Assembly (NCBI GenBank): GCA_963851295.1
Contig: CAWKOS010000001.1
Location: 1,364,001 to 1,428,000, forward strand
Source: JAOPZW01 sp963851295
Lineage (GTDB): Bacteria > Actinomycetota > Thermoleophilia > Solirubrobacterales > Solirubrobacteraceae
Length of the DNA stretch: 64,000 nt
Direction of reading: 5' to 3'
The notes under the pieces were generated by a model. The model worked only from the letters and a program-made list of their open reading frames with translations, had not been told where the DNA came from and searched no databases. Within the stretch, counting starts at the first letter, position 1. Each line of letters starts with the position of its first letter. The translations under genes and the position numbers were made by a program. This document shows, in pieces, positions 15,656 to 23,729 of this stretch.

Positions 15656-17109
15656 GCGTCGACGGGCGCCGCCGGCGCGGCGGCCTGCTGGGCCTGCTGC
15701 GGGTGGCGGACGCGCACGAGCGCGGCGAGCGCGATCACGGCGCCGGCGAAGGCGAAGCCTGCGCCGACGACGAACGCGCGCTGGTAGCCGCCGACGAGCG
15801 CGGCCGCGTCGATCGGCCCCACGCCCGCGAGGTCGCTCGTGCGCTGGGTGGCGATCGTCGCCAGGGCGGCCAGGCCGAGCGAGCCGCCGACCTGGCGCGA
15901 GGTGTTCACGAGCCCCGACGCCAGCCCCGCCTCGGAGCGGTCGACGCCGGCGACGGCGGCGATGGTGGCCGGGACGAAGGACAGGCCGAGGCCCGTCGTG
16001 GTGACCACGCCGGCGAGCAGGACGTCGCTGACGTAGCTGCCGTCCGGTGAGATGCCGGTGAAGAGCAGCATCCCGGTCCCGATGAAGGTCATGCCCAGCG
16101 CGAGGATCGGGCCGGGGCCCAGGCGCGCGGACATGCGACCCGCGAAGGTCGACGCGACGATGATCGCGCCGGTCATGGGCAGGAAGCTCAGGCCGGTCTC
16201 GATCGGCGAGTAGCCCAGCACCTGCTGGAGATACAGCGAGACGAAGTACCACATCGCGAACACCGAGCAGCCGAGCAGGAAGACCACGAGGTTGGCCGCG
16301 GTCAGCGTGCGGGAGCGGAAGATCGCGAGCGGCACGAGCGGGCGCGGCGCGCGGCGCTCGATCACGATGAAGAGCGCGAGCAGGGCCAGGCCCGCGGCCG
16401 CGACCCCGAGCGTCGCGCCCGAGGTCCACCCGTTGACGTCGGTGCGCACGATGGCGAAGGTCAGCAGCACGAGCCCGGCCGTGACGCTGAGCGCGCCCGC
16501 GACGTCGAAGTGGCGCTCGCCGGCGGCCGCGCGCGTGGACTCGGGGATGAAGCGCATCGCGGCGACGGCGCCCAGGACGCCGACCGGGACGTTGATGAAG
16601 AGGATCCACTGCCAGCCCAGTAGCTGGGTGAGCACGCCGCCGAGGAGCACGCCCGTCGAGCCGCCGACGGCGCCCATCGCACCCCAGTAGCCGAGCGCGC
16701 GGTTGCGCTCCGAGCCCTCGTCGAAGGTCGTCGTGATGATCGCCAGGGTGGCGGGCGCCACGACGGCGCCGCCCAGGCCCTGCACGGCGCGCGCGGCCGT
16801 GAGCATGCCCTGGGTGGTCGACAGGCCGCCGGCCAGCGAGGCGGCCGCGAAAAGCAGGAGCCCGAAGACGAAGATCCGCCGGCGACCGAGCAGGTCGGCG
16901 GCCCGGCCGCCGAGCAGCAGGAAGCCCGCGAAGGTCAGCGTGTAGGCGTTGACCACCCACTGCAGGTCGACCGCCGAGAAGCCGAGGTCCTCGCGGATCG
17001 ACGGCAGCGCGACGTTCACGACCGAGATGTCGAGGATGACCATGAACTGCGCGAGGCAGGTCAGGCCGAGGATCCAGCGCTTGCGGGCGGCGTCGAGCGT
17101 TGATTGCAC
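15652..17109 (-). CDS. MFS drug exporter, DHA2 family (14 membrane segments)
   Basis: 485-residue proton-driven efflux pump of the EmrB/QacA (DHA2) type. Hallmarks are motif LDISVVNVALPSI in helix 1, GGRAADLLGRRR in the loop after helix 2, ARAVQGLGGA in helix 4, and motif C-like GGSTGVLLGGVL in helix 5. Start chosen at GTG 17109 because TAGCGT lies 8 nt upstream, as in a leaderless transcript; TTG 17115 would also be in frame. No ribosome site is visible. It converges with the amidohydrolase, sharing the CTAG stop overlap. Substrate unknown; it may export a toxic aromatic intermediate. Confidence 0.92.
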   Translation of the reverse strand: MQSTLDAARKRWILGLTCLAQFMVILDISVVNVALPSIREDLGFSAVDLQWVVNAYTLTFAGFLLLGGRAADLLGRRRIFVFGLLLFAAASLAGGLSTTQGMLTAARAVQGLGGAVVAPATLAIITTTFDEGSERNRALGYWGAMGAVGGSTGVLLGGVLTQLLGWQWILFINVPVGVLGAVAAMRFIPESTRAAAGERHFDVAGALSVTAGLVLLTFAIVRTDVNGWTSGATLGVAAAGLALLALFIVIERRAPRPLVPLAIFRSRTLTAANLVVFLLGCSVFAMWYFVSLYLQQVLGYSPIETGLSFLPMTGAIIVASTFAGRMSARLGPGPILALGMTFIGTGMLLFTGISPDGSYVSDVLLAGVVTTTGLGLSFVPATIAAVAGVDRSEAGLASGLVNTSRQVGGSLGLAALATIATQRTSDLAGVGPIDAAALVGGYQRAFVVGAGFAFAGAVIALAALVRVRHPQQAQQAAAPAAPVDA

Positions 17110-17117
17110 CGGCAACG

Positions 17118-17123
17118 ACGCTA
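17118..17123 (-). promoter_or_regulatory. Candidate -10 box, leaderless MFS gene
   Basis: TAGCGT on the minus strand, 8 nt before GTG 17109. The same hexamer sits 6 nt before the marR start at 20137, and similar boxes precede acd and cobQ. No clear -35. Confidence 0.35.
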
Positions 17124-17200
17124 GCAGGAAGCCGAAGACTGCTCGGGCCGCCCGCGCGTGTCCGGCGGCGCACGCGCGGGACGGCTGACCGTCGATGGCG

Positions 17201-17803
17201 CTACTGGACGTTCAGGTCGGCGTACTGGCCCGCCGCGTAATGGCCCGGCAGGTTGCACAGCAGCGCGTAGTGGCCCGCCTTCAGGCTGAGCTTCAGCGCC
17301 TTCGTCTGGCCCGGCTTCACGCTTCCGATCTCGCCCACGTTGCCGGTCTCGTCGGCGCGCCCGTCCTTGAGCAGGTCCGAGGCGGGCTTGGACGTCTTGA
17401 CCACGACGAACTCGTGCTCGACGCGGCCGGCGTTGCTGACGTTGAAGGTCACCGGGCCGTGGGCGACCTGCCCCGGCTTCGGCGCCACGTTGAACTCGCT
17501 GAGCGTGACGGCGCTGGCGTGGGCCGCCGGCGCCGGGACCGCGGGCGCCGCGGCCGCCGCCGGCGCCGTGACGGTGACCGTGCCCGACGATTTCCCGTCG
17601 AGCTTGAACGCCACGGCGACGAGGTTCGCGAGGGCGATGATCAGCGCGAAGGCGGCGAAGAACGCGAACGCGGTGTAGACGCGGCGGGCCTCGGCACCCT
17701 GGGCGCGCAGCTCGTCGCGGATCTCGGCGAGCGCGGGCTCGCCGGGCTCGGACGGCATGGTCGCGGGCGGCGCGCTCTCTCGGTCCTGCATCTCGACGGC
17801 CAT
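17201..17803 (-). CDS. Membrane-anchored cupredoxin
   Basis: 200-residue protein: about 42 cytoplasmic residues, one membrane helix (43-67), an Ala/Pro-rich linker (80-97), then a plastocyanin-like domain outside the cell. Type 1 copper ligands are predicted as H130 (VEHEF), C183 and H188 (CNLPGHYAAGQ). The usual axial Met of the GHYAAGM motif is Gln193, as in stellacyanins, which would lower the redox potential. The start at ATG 17803 follows AAGGGAG; an in-frame ATG at 17986 is rejected as too far upstream and without a site. It probably carries electrons at the membrane surface, or binds copper. No oxidase gene is adjacent. Confidence 0.85.
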   Translation of the reverse strand: MAVEMQDRESAPPATMPSEPGEPALAEIRDELRAQGAEARRVYTAFAFFAAFALIIALANLVAVAFKLDGKSSGTVTVTAPAAAAAPAVPAPAAHASAVTLSEFNVAPKPGQVAHGPVTFNVSNAGRVEHEFVVVKTSKPASDLLKDGRADETGNVGEIGSVKPGQTKALKLSLKAGHYALLCNLPGHYAAGQYADLNVQ

Positions 17804-17918
17804 CTCGTGCTCCCTTCCCCAGGGCAACGGCTTTCGGAGCATTGAACGCTGGTCCGGGGCACGTGCCATCCGTTGCTTGCGCGATGGCGCGCGCGGGAAA
17901 GCCGCAACCCCGGCTGGC

Positions 17919-19427
17919 ATGCTTCGGACGGTGAGCGGGCCGGCCAACGTCGTCCTCGGCGTGGACATCGGGACGACCAGCGCCAAGGCGGTGGCCTTCG
18001 ACGCCGACGGTCGCGCCCTCGGTCACGGCGAGGCGCGCTACCCGCTGCTCGAGCCCGCGCCGGGGCAGGCGGTGCAGGACCCGGGCGAGGTCGTGGCCGG
18101 CACCCTGGCCGCGATCCGCGCCGCCGCGGCCGCCACGCGCCCGCCGGTCGCCGCGCTCGCGCTGAGCGGCGCGATGCACTCGCTCGTCGCGCTCGGCGCC
18201 GACGACCGGCCGCTCACGCCGCTGATCACCTGGGCCGACCTGCGCGCCGCCGAGCAGGCTGCGCGCCTGCGCCGCGAGCACCCCGAGCTCCACGACCGCA
18301 CCGGGACGCCGCTTCACCCGATGGCCCCGCTGCCCAAGCTGCTGTGGTTCGCCGAGCGCCAGCCCTCGACGTTCGCCGCCGCGCACCGGTGGGTCGGCAT
18401 CAAGGAGCTCGTCGTGGCGCGGCTGACGGGAGCGTGGGCCGTCGACCACTCGATCGCCTCCGGGACGGGGCTGCTCGAGCTCGCGACCCTCGACTGGGAC
18501 CGCGAGGCGCTCGCGCTCGCGGGCATCGACGCCGACCGCCTCGCACCGCTCGTCCCGGCCACCGAGCGGCTGGCCCTCAGCCGCGACGCCGCCGCCGAGC
18601 TCGGGCTCGAGCCGGGCCTGCCGGTGATCGTCGGCGCCGCCGACGGGCCGCTCGCGAACCTCGGCGTCGGCGCCGTCGCGCCCGGGGTCGCGGCGTGCTC
18701 GATCGGCACGAGCGGCGCGCTGCGCGTGATGGTGCCGCGTCCCGGGATCGACCCCGGGCGGCGGGTGTTCTGCTTCGCGCTGACGCCGGGCCGGTGGCTC
18801 GTCGGCGGCGCCATCAACAACGGCGGCGTCGTGCTGCAGTGGGCGGGCGAGGCGCTGGCGCCCGACCTGGGCGAGCACGCCGAGGCGGCGCTCGTCGAGC
18901 TGGCGGCCGGCGTCCCGGCGGGCAGCGACGGCCTGCTCATGCTCCCCTACCTGCTCAGCGAGCGCGCGCCGCACTGGAGCCCCGTGCCGCGCGGTGCCTA
19001 CGTCGGGCTGACGCGCCACCACGGCCGGGCGCACCTCGTGCGCGCCGCGCTGGAGGGCGTCTGCCTGCAGCTCGCGTGCGTGCTGGCCTCCATGCGCGAC
19101 GCCGGCAGCGCCGTCCACGAGGTCCGCGCCACCGGCGGGTTCGCGCGCAGCCCGGCGTGGCGGCAGATGCTGGCCGACGCGCTGGGGATCGCCATCGGCT
19201 TCCCCGCGGGCCACGAAGGCTCGGCCTTCGGCGCGGCGCTGCTGGGGATGGAGGCGCTCGGCCTGGCCGCGAGCATCGATCGCGCGGCCGAGCTCGTGCG
19301 CATCCAGGACGTCGTCGAGCCCGACGACGCCGCCGCGGCGACCTACGCCGCGCGGCTGCCCGTCTTCGCCGGCCTCTACGACGCGCTGGAGCCGACCTTC
19401 GCGGCGCTGCGGGACGGCGAGCGCTGA
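17919..19427 (+). CDS. FGGY-family carbohydrate kinase, gluconokinase type
   Basis: 502-residue sugar kinase of the FGGY family, phosphorylating a sugar or sugar acid with ATP. GVDIGTTSAKAVAFD near the N-terminus is phosphate loop 1. ALSGAMHSLVALGADDRPLTPLITWADLRA resembles gluconokinase (GntK) more than xylulokinase. The second ATPase-fold motif is SIGTSGALRVM, and GGFARSPAWRQMLADALG is the adenosine motif. Start at ATG 17919 is chosen; GTG 17931 is also possible, and neither has a clear ribosome site. D-gluconate to 6-phosphogluconate is the likeliest reaction. Divergent from the cupredoxin and followed by a large hairpin. Confidence 0.87.
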   Translation: MLRTVSGPANVVLGVDIGTTSAKAVAFDADGRALGHGEARYPLLEPAPGQAVQDPGEVVAGTLAAIRAAAAATRPPVAALALSGAMHSLVALGADDRPLTPLITWADLRAAEQAARLRREHPELHDRTGTPLHPMAPLPKLLWFAERQPSTFAAAHRWVGIKELVVARLTGAWAVDHSIASGTGLLELATLDWDREALALAGIDADRLAPLVPATERLALSRDAAAELGLEPGLPVIVGAADGPLANLGVGAVAPGVAACSIGTSGALRVMVPRPGIDPGRRVFCFALTPGRWLVGGAINNGGVVLQWAGEALAPDLGEHAEAALVELAAGVPAGSDGLLMLPYLLSERAPHWSPVPRGAYVGLTRHHGRAHLVRAALEGVCLQLACVLASMRDAGSAVHEVRATGGFARSPAWRQMLADALGIAIGFPAGHEGSAFGAALLGMEALGLAASIDRAAELVRIQDVVEPDDAAAATYAARLPVFAGLYDALEPTFAALRDGER

Positions 19428-19439
19428 GGGTTGCGCCCG

Positions 19440-19489
19440 GCGACCCCGGCGCCACCTCCCCCGAGGGGCGTGCAAGGCGCCGGGGTCGC
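19440..19489. terminator. Large hairpin after the gluconokinase gene
   Basis: GCGACCCCGGCGCC at 19440-19453 pairs perfectly over 14 bp with GGCGCCGGGGTCGC at 19476-19489. The 22-nt loop has a further CCCC/GGGG stem. No T-run. It lies 12 bp past the kinase stop, in the 242-bp gap between converging genes (19428-19669). Confidence 0.7.
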
Positions 19490-19619
19490 GAACCGACGTG
19501 CGCCGGTGGGGGCTGGACCGGTGACGTCGCGGGCGCGCCTGTGCAAAAGGGTATGACGCCCTGTCGGCGGCGATCCTTCCCGCCCGCCGCCGGCGCGCCG
19601 CCCGGGGCGTATGGCGCGG

Positions 19620-19636
19620 TATCAGCCAACCTGATA
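19620..19636. repeat. Short palindrome in the gluconokinase-marR gap
   Basis: TATCAG, 5 nt, CTGATA. It lies in unusually AT-richer DNA for this window, 34 bp past the marR stop. It could be a protein site or the end of the marR transcript; no evidence decides. The rest of 19490-19669 shows nothing recognisable. Confidence 0.3.
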
Positions 19637-19669
19637 TTGATGCTCGCCGTGGGCGAGCCGTCATCGGCG

Positions 19670-20137
19670 TCAGGCGTCGGGCAGACCGGCGCCGAGCATG
19701 TGCACGCAGCTGCGCAGCGTGCGCTCGAAGGCCGCGATCTGCGCGGGCGTGAGCTCGCGCGTCATCGCCGATTCGAGGCGATTGATGTCGTCGTCGCAGT
19801 GCGCGAGCACGCGGCGGCCCTTCGCCGTCAGCTCGGTGCGCAGGATGCGGCCGTGGTCGGGCGCCGGAGTGCGCTGCACCAGGCCCTTGTTCTCCAGCGT
19901 GCCGAGCATCTCGATCATCGACTGCGGCGTGACGTACGAGCGCCGCGCGAGCTGGGCGTTGGACAGCCCCTTGCCCATGCGCAGGACCGACAGCGCCGTG
20001 TACTGGGTCGCGGTCAGCCCGTGGGGGGCGACCATCTCGGCGATCTCGCGCCGGATCGCCCGGTCCAGGCGGGCGATGACGTAGCTCACCCTGGCGTGGA
20101 CGGCAACACCCGCATCCTGATCCGGGAGCTCGCTCAT
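19670..20137 (-). CDS. MarR-family transcriptional regulator
   Basis: 155-residue MarR dimeric winged-helix repressor. The DNA-binding part reads LSNAQLARRSYVTPQSMIEMLGTLENKGLV, followed by the wing (APDHGRILRTELTAKGRRVL). Divergent, with a 32-bp gap, from the hydroxycinnamoyl-CoA hydratase/lyase gene. MarR-type regulators (FerR/FerC, CouR, HcaR) that release DNA on binding hydroxycinnamoyl-CoA are the usual controllers of such genes, so p-coumaroyl- or feruloyl-CoA is the probable effector. No ribosome site; TAGCGT lies 6 nt before ATG 20137, suggesting a leaderless mRNA and an operator within the shared gap. Confidence 0.92.
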   Translation of the reverse strand: MSELPDQDAGVAVHARVSYVIARLDRAIRREIAEMVAPHGLTATQYTALSVLRMGKGLSNAQLARRSYVTPQSMIEMLGTLENKGLVQRTPAPDHGRILRTELTAKGRRVLAHCDDDINRLESAMTRELTPAQIAAFERTLRSCVHMLGAGLPDA

Positions 20138-20143
20138 CCCGCG

Positions 20144-20149
20144 ACGCTA
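20144..20149 (-). promoter_or_regulatory. Candidate -10 box, leaderless marR
   Basis: TAGCGT on the minus strand, 6 nt before the marR ATG. It lies inside the 32-bp divergent gap, so a repressor bound here would silence both genes. Confidence 0.35.
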
Positions 20150-20169
20150 CCAAGTTCGGAGGAGCGCTC

Positions 20170-21009
20170 ATGAGCCGACAGTGGCAGACCGTCGAGGTCG
20201 AATACGACGACGGCATCGCCTGGGTCACCCTCGACCGACCTGACAAGCGCAACGCGATGAGCCCGCAGCTCAACGCCGAGATGATCGAGGTCCTCGAGGC
20301 GCTCGACGCCGACGAGCGCTGCGGCGTTCTCGTCCTCACCGGCGCGGGCGATTCGTTCTCGGCCGGCATGGATCTCAAGGAGTACTTCCGCGACGTCGAC
20401 GCGCAGCCCGACCACGTGCAGCGCAAGGTCCGCCGCGACAGCATGCTCTGGCAGTGGCGGATGCTGCGCACCTTCCCCAAGCCGACGATCGCCATGGTCA
20501 ACGGCTGGTGCTTCGGCGGCGCCTTCACGCCGCTCGTGGGCTGCGACCTCGCGATCGCCGCCGACGAGGCGACCTTCGGCCTCTCGGAGATCAACTGGGG
20601 CATCCCGCCCGGCGGCAACGTCAGCCGCGCGCTGGCCGAGACGGTCGGCACCCGCGACGCCCTGCTCTACATCATGACCGGGCGCACCTTCGACGGCCCG
20701 AAGGCGGCCGAGATGGGCCTCGTGAACTCCAGCGTCCCGGCCGTCGAGCTGCGCGACGAGGTCGAGGCGCTCGCGCGCGAGCTCCTCAGCAAGAACCAGG
20801 TCGTCGTGCGTGCGGCCAAGGTCGGCTTCCGCCAGTGCCTGGACATGAGCTGGGACCAGGCCGAGGACTACCTCTACGCCAAGCTCGAGCAGTCTCAGTT
20901 CCTCGACGCCGAGGGCGGGCGCGAGGAGGGGCTGCGCCAGTTCCTCGACGAGAAGCGCATCAAGCCCGGCCTGGAGGGATACGCCCGCGCCGCGGAGGCC
21001 GAGCGGTAG
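20170..21009 (+). CDS. ech: p-Hydroxycinnamoyl-CoA hydratase/lyase (feruloyl/coumaroyl-CoA to aldehyde)
   Basis: 279-residue crotonase-fold enzyme that hydrates p-coumaroyl-, caffeoyl- or feruloyl-CoA and cleaves it to the hydroxybenzaldehyde (for example vanillin) and acetyl-CoA. It matches the Pseudomonas HCHL along its length, including AMVNGWCFGG, ATFGLSEINWGIPPG and EDYLYAKLEQS. By alignment the catalytic Glu143 is E140 and the phenol-binding Tyr239 is Y236, but Ser123 is Thr120 (GGAFTPLV instead of GGGFSPLV). Strong ribosome site GGAGGAG before ATG 20170. Divergent from marR. The feruloyl-CoA synthetase and vanillin dehydrogenase that usually accompany it are not in the window. Confidence 0.92.
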   Translation: MSRQWQTVEVEYDDGIAWVTLDRPDKRNAMSPQLNAEMIEVLEALDADERCGVLVLTGAGDSFSAGMDLKEYFRDVDAQPDHVQRKVRRDSMLWQWRMLRTFPKPTIAMVNGWCFGGAFTPLVGCDLAIAADEATFGLSEINWGIPPGGNVSRALAETVGTRDALLYIMTGRTFDGPKAAEMGLVNSSVPAVELRDEVEALARELLSKNQVVVRAAKVGFRQCLDMSWDQAEDYLYAKLEQSQFLDAEGGREEGLRQFLDEKRIKPGLEGYARAAEAER

Positions 21010-21010
21010 C

Positions 21011-21016
21011 TATCGT
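21011..21016 (+). promoter_or_regulatory. Candidate -10 box, leaderless cobQ
   Basis: TATCGT lies 8 nt before the cobQ ATG, starting 1 bp after the ech stop. No ribosome site precedes cobQ, so it may be transcribed separately from ech. No clear -35. Confidence 0.35.
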
Positions 21017-21024
21017 CGCGCCCG

Positions 21025-22554
21025 ATGAGGGGCGCGCTGCTCGTCTGCGGGACGGCCTCCGACGCCGGCAAGAGCGTCGTCACCGCCGGGATCTGCCGGT
21101 GGCTGGCGCGCGCGGGCGTGCGCGTGGCGCCCTTCAAGGCGCAGAACATGGCCAACAACTCGGCGGTGACGCCGGCGGGGGCGGAGATCGGGCGCGCGCA
21201 GGCGCTGCAGGCCGCGGCGTGCGGGGTCGAGCCCGAGGCGGCCATGAACCCGGTCCTCATCAAGCCCTCGGGCGAGCGCCACAGCCAGGTGCTCGTCATG
21301 GGCCGCCCGTACGCGGACGCCGACGCGCGCAGCTATCAGGACCTCAAGCCGGTGCTGCGCGAGGCCGTCCTCGACGCGCTGGCCGACCTGCGCGCCCGCT
21401 ACGACGTCGTCGTCTGCGAGGGCGCCGGGAGCCCGGCCGAGATCAACCTGCGCGCGGGCGACCTGGCCAACATGGGGCTCGCGCGCGCGGCGGGGATCCC
21501 CGTCGTGCTGGTGGGCGACATCGACCGCGGCGGCGTCTTCGCCTCGCTCTACGGGAGCCTCGCCCTGCTCGAGCCCGACGACCAGGCGCTCGTGGCGGGC
21601 TTCGTGATCAACAAGTTCCGCGGCGACCAGACGATCCTCGCGCCAGGGCTCGACCAGCTCCACGCGCTGACCGGCCGCCCGACGTTCGGGGTGCTCCCGT
21701 GGCTGGAGGGCATGTGGCTCGACGCCGAGGACTCGCTCGCGCTCGAGGCGCCGCGGCCGGAGGCGGCGGCCGCGCTCGGGGGCGACACGCTCGAGGTCGC
21801 CGTCGTGCGCCTGCGCTGGATGAGCAACTTCACCGACGTCGACGCGCTCACCGCCGAGCCCGGCGTGAGCGTGCGCTTCACGCGCTCGCCGGCCGACGTC
21901 GCGCGCGCCGACCTCGTGCTCGTGCCGGGGACCAAGGCGACCGTCGAGGACCTCGACCGCCTGCGCGCCGGCGGGCTGGCCGACGCGCTCGCGCGCCGCG
22001 CCGCGGCCGGCGACCCGATCCTCGGCGTCTGCGGCGGCTACCAGATGCTCGGGTCCTCGATCGAGGACGAGGTCGAGAGCCGGCGCGGGACGGTCGAGGG
22101 CCTCGGGCTGCTGCCGGTGCGCACGCGCTTCGAGCGCGAGAAGCGCCTGCGGCGCGTGCGGGGGACGGTCGCGCTGGCCGGGGGCGCCGCGGCGACGGGC
22201 TACGAGATCCGCCATGGCGAGCCCGTGCGCGAGGGCGCCAAGGCGCTGATCGACGACGGCGGCGCCGGCGGCGAGGGCTGCGTCGCCGGCGCGGTGCTCG
22301 GCACCTCGTGGCACGGGCTGCTCGAGGGCGACGACGTGCGCCGCGGCCTGCTCGCCTGGGTCGCCGCGCGCCGCGGGCGCCGCTGGCGGCCCGGCACCGA
22401 GCCCTTCGCCGCCGTCCGCGAGCGCCACCTCGACCGGCTCGGCGCGCTCATCGAGGAGCACGCGGACGTCGGCGCGTTGGAGGCGCTCATCGAGGGCGGC
22501 GCCCCGCCGGGGCTGCCGGTCGTGGAGTCGGGGCTGGTCGGCCGCGTCCCCTGA
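21025..22554 (+). CDS. cobQ: Cobyric acid synthase
   Basis: 509-residue glutamine- and ATP-dependent amidotransferase that amidates four side chains (b, d, e, g) of adenosylcobyrinate a,c-diamide to cobyric acid. The N-terminal P-loop-like domain begins LLVCGTASDAGKSVV and contains FKAQNMANNSAVTP. The C-terminal class I glutaminase domain has the nucleophile in ILGVCGGYQMLG and the catalytic His in GTSWHGLL. Starts 15 bp after ech without a ribosome site, probably leaderless. It is separated from the main cobalamin operon by the converging phosphatase gene and a hairpin. Confidence 0.96.
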   Translation: MRGALLVCGTASDAGKSVVTAGICRWLARAGVRVAPFKAQNMANNSAVTPAGAEIGRAQALQAAACGVEPEAAMNPVLIKPSGERHSQVLVMGRPYADADARSYQDLKPVLREAVLDALADLRARYDVVVCEGAGSPAEINLRAGDLANMGLARAAGIPVVLVGDIDRGGVFASLYGSLALLEPDDQALVAGFVINKFRGDQTILAPGLDQLHALTGRPTFGVLPWLEGMWLDAEDSLALEAPRPEAAAALGGDTLEVAVVRLRWMSNFTDVDALTAEPGVSVRFTRSPADVARADLVLVPGTKATVEDLDRLRAGGLADALARRAAAGDPILGVCGGYQMLGSSIEDEVESRRGTVEGLGLLPVRTRFEREKRLRRVRGTVALAGGAAATGYEIRHGEPVREGAKALIDDGGAGGEGCVAGAVLGTSWHGLLEGDDVRRGLLAWVAARRGRRWRPGTEPFAAVRERHLDRLGALIEEHADVGALEALIEGGAPPGLPVVESGLVGRVP

Positions 22555-22577
22555 GGTCGGCGGCCCGCCGGAAGCGC

Positions 22578-22623
22578 CGAACGTCGGTTTTCCCCCGTCC
22601 ACACGGGATAAGACCGACGTTCG
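22578..22623. terminator. Compound hairpin after cobQ
   Basis: CGAACGTCGGT at 22578-22588 pairs perfectly with ACCGACGTTCG at 22613-22623. Inside is a second stem CCCGT/ACGGG (22594-22598 with 22603-22607). A TTTT run follows the first arm. It lies between converging cobQ and the phosphatase gene; the remaining DNA to 22713 shows nothing else. Confidence 0.75.
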
Positions 22624-22713
22624 ACCTCCGCGCTGCGCCACGACCGCCGGCGGCCGCGCCGCCGCCAACCTCTGCTTCCCCTCGGTGATGCAGTAAGCGC
22701 CGCGCAGCGCCGC

Positions 22714-23310
22714 TCACCCCGGCGGCAGGTTGACCCCCCGCACCGTCCAGCGCCCGTCGTGCGCGTGCAGCACCGTCCGCGACAACGGCGCCACATCGAG
22801 GCGCCAGAAGGCAACGACGGGCGCGTCCAGCGCCCGTACCAGCGCCGCACGGATGACGCCGGCGTGGGTGACCGCGACGATCCGGCCGCCGTCGGCCGCC
22901 ATCGCGTCGAGCCACGCGCCGACGCGCTCCAGCAGCGACAGCAGCGACTCGCCGCCGTGGGGCGCCGCGGCGGGGTCCTCGATCCAGGCCGCGACCGCGA
23001 CCGGGTCCTCCTCGTCGAGCTCGGCGAGGGTGCGCCCGTGCCAGGCGCCGAAGTCGCACTCGTCGAGCTGCGCCGCGACCGCGGCGTCGAGGCCGAGGGC
23101 CAGCGCCGTCTGCCGCGCGCGAGCCGCCGGGCTGCTCCAGGCGGCGTCGAAGCGCCCCAGGCTCGCGGCCAGCGCGCGGGCCTCCTCGAGGCCGCGGGCG
23201 TCCGCGGGCTCGTCGACCGGGAACGCCGAGCGGCGGGTCGCCTCGGATGGAGCGTGGCGGACGAACGTCAGGCGTGTCGTGGAAGCCGCAATTTGCGGAG
23301 AGTGCCGCAT
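22714..23310 (-). CDS. Histidine phosphatase family protein, probable alpha-ribazole phosphatase
   Basis: 198-residue phosphoglycerate-mutase-fold phosphatase. The catalytic motif is RLTFVRHAPSEAT (phospho-His in RHA), with the family's E in ECDFGAWHGRTLAEL near residue 90 and the second catalytic His in VAVTHAGVIRAAL. The position, between cobQ and the cobalamin riboswitch, fits removal of the 5'-phosphate from alpha-ribazole phosphate or adenosylcobalamin phosphate (CobC of Salmonella). Start taken at ATG 23310; an in-frame ATG at 23355 would overlap the riboswitch on the other strand. Other phosphomonoesters remain possible. Confidence 0.8.
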   Translation of the reverse strand: MRHSPQIAASTTRLTFVRHAPSEATRRSAFPVDEPADARGLEEARALAASLGRFDAAWSSPAARARQTALALGLDAAVAAQLDECDFGAWHGRTLAELDEEDPVAVAAWIEDPAAAPHGGESLLSLLERVGAWLDAMAADGGRIVAVTHAGVIRAALVRALDAPVVAFWRLDVAPLSRTVLHAHDGRWTVRGVNLPPG

Positions 23311-23340
23311 CGGCGGGCCTGAGGGTGCCGACCCGTTCGA

Positions 23341-23470
23341 TAGGTTGGCCGCCATCAGCGCGATGGTGCGAGGAAGCCGGTGGGAAACCGGCGCGGTCGC
23401 GCCACTGTGACCGGAGCTGCACTCCGGGAGCCAGGAGACTCGTCCGTCGCGAACACCGCTGGAGGGGACG
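23341..23470 (+). promoter_or_regulatory. Cobalamin riboswitch
   Basis: Conserved elements in order: GAGGAAGCCGGTGGGAAACC, then CGGTCGCGCCACTGTGACC with the core GCCACTG, a CGGAG/CTCCG arm, then the B12 box GAGCCAGGAGACT at 23428-23440. After the aptamer, GGGGA (23464-23468) can pair with TCCCC (23476-23480), directly next to the ribosome site AGGAGG (23481-23486) of cbtB, so translational control is plausible. It heads the 24-gene cobalt uptake and cobalamin operon. Ends of the aptamer are approximate. Confidence 0.95.
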
Positions 23471-23492
23471 CGTAATCCCCAGGAGGTTTCGC

Positions 23493-23714
23493 ATGCAAGA
23501 CGCAGTGCCCGCGCCGTCGGCCCTGACCGAACGGCTCTACCCGCCGGCGATCCGCCTGCGCGAGATCTGGCCCTACGCGCTGCTCGCGGTCGCGCTGCTG
23601 GTGCAGCTGTACTTCGTCGGCGCCGACGAGGGCGCGACGTCGCTGGTGCCCGGCCACTACGTGCACGAGTTCGTGCACGACGGCCGCCACCTGCTCGGCT
23701 TCCCCTGCCACTGA
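23493..23714 (+). CDS. cbtB: Cobalt transporter subunit CbtB
   Basis: 73-residue small membrane protein with one helix (about 27-46, WPYALLAVALLVQLYFVGA) and a short His-rich tail (HYVHEFVHDGRHLLGFPCH) likely to bind cobalt. Such CbtB proteins always accompany CbtA and are typically under B12 riboswitch control, as here. The ribosome site AGGAGG is 6 nt before ATG 23493 and adjoins the riboswitch expression hairpin. First gene of the operon. Confidence 0.92.
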   Translation: MQDAVPAPSALTERLYPPAIRLREIWPYALLAVALLVQLYFVGADEGATSLVPGHYVHEFVHDGRHLLGFPCH

Positions 23715-23729
23715 GCCGGGGGTAACGCC

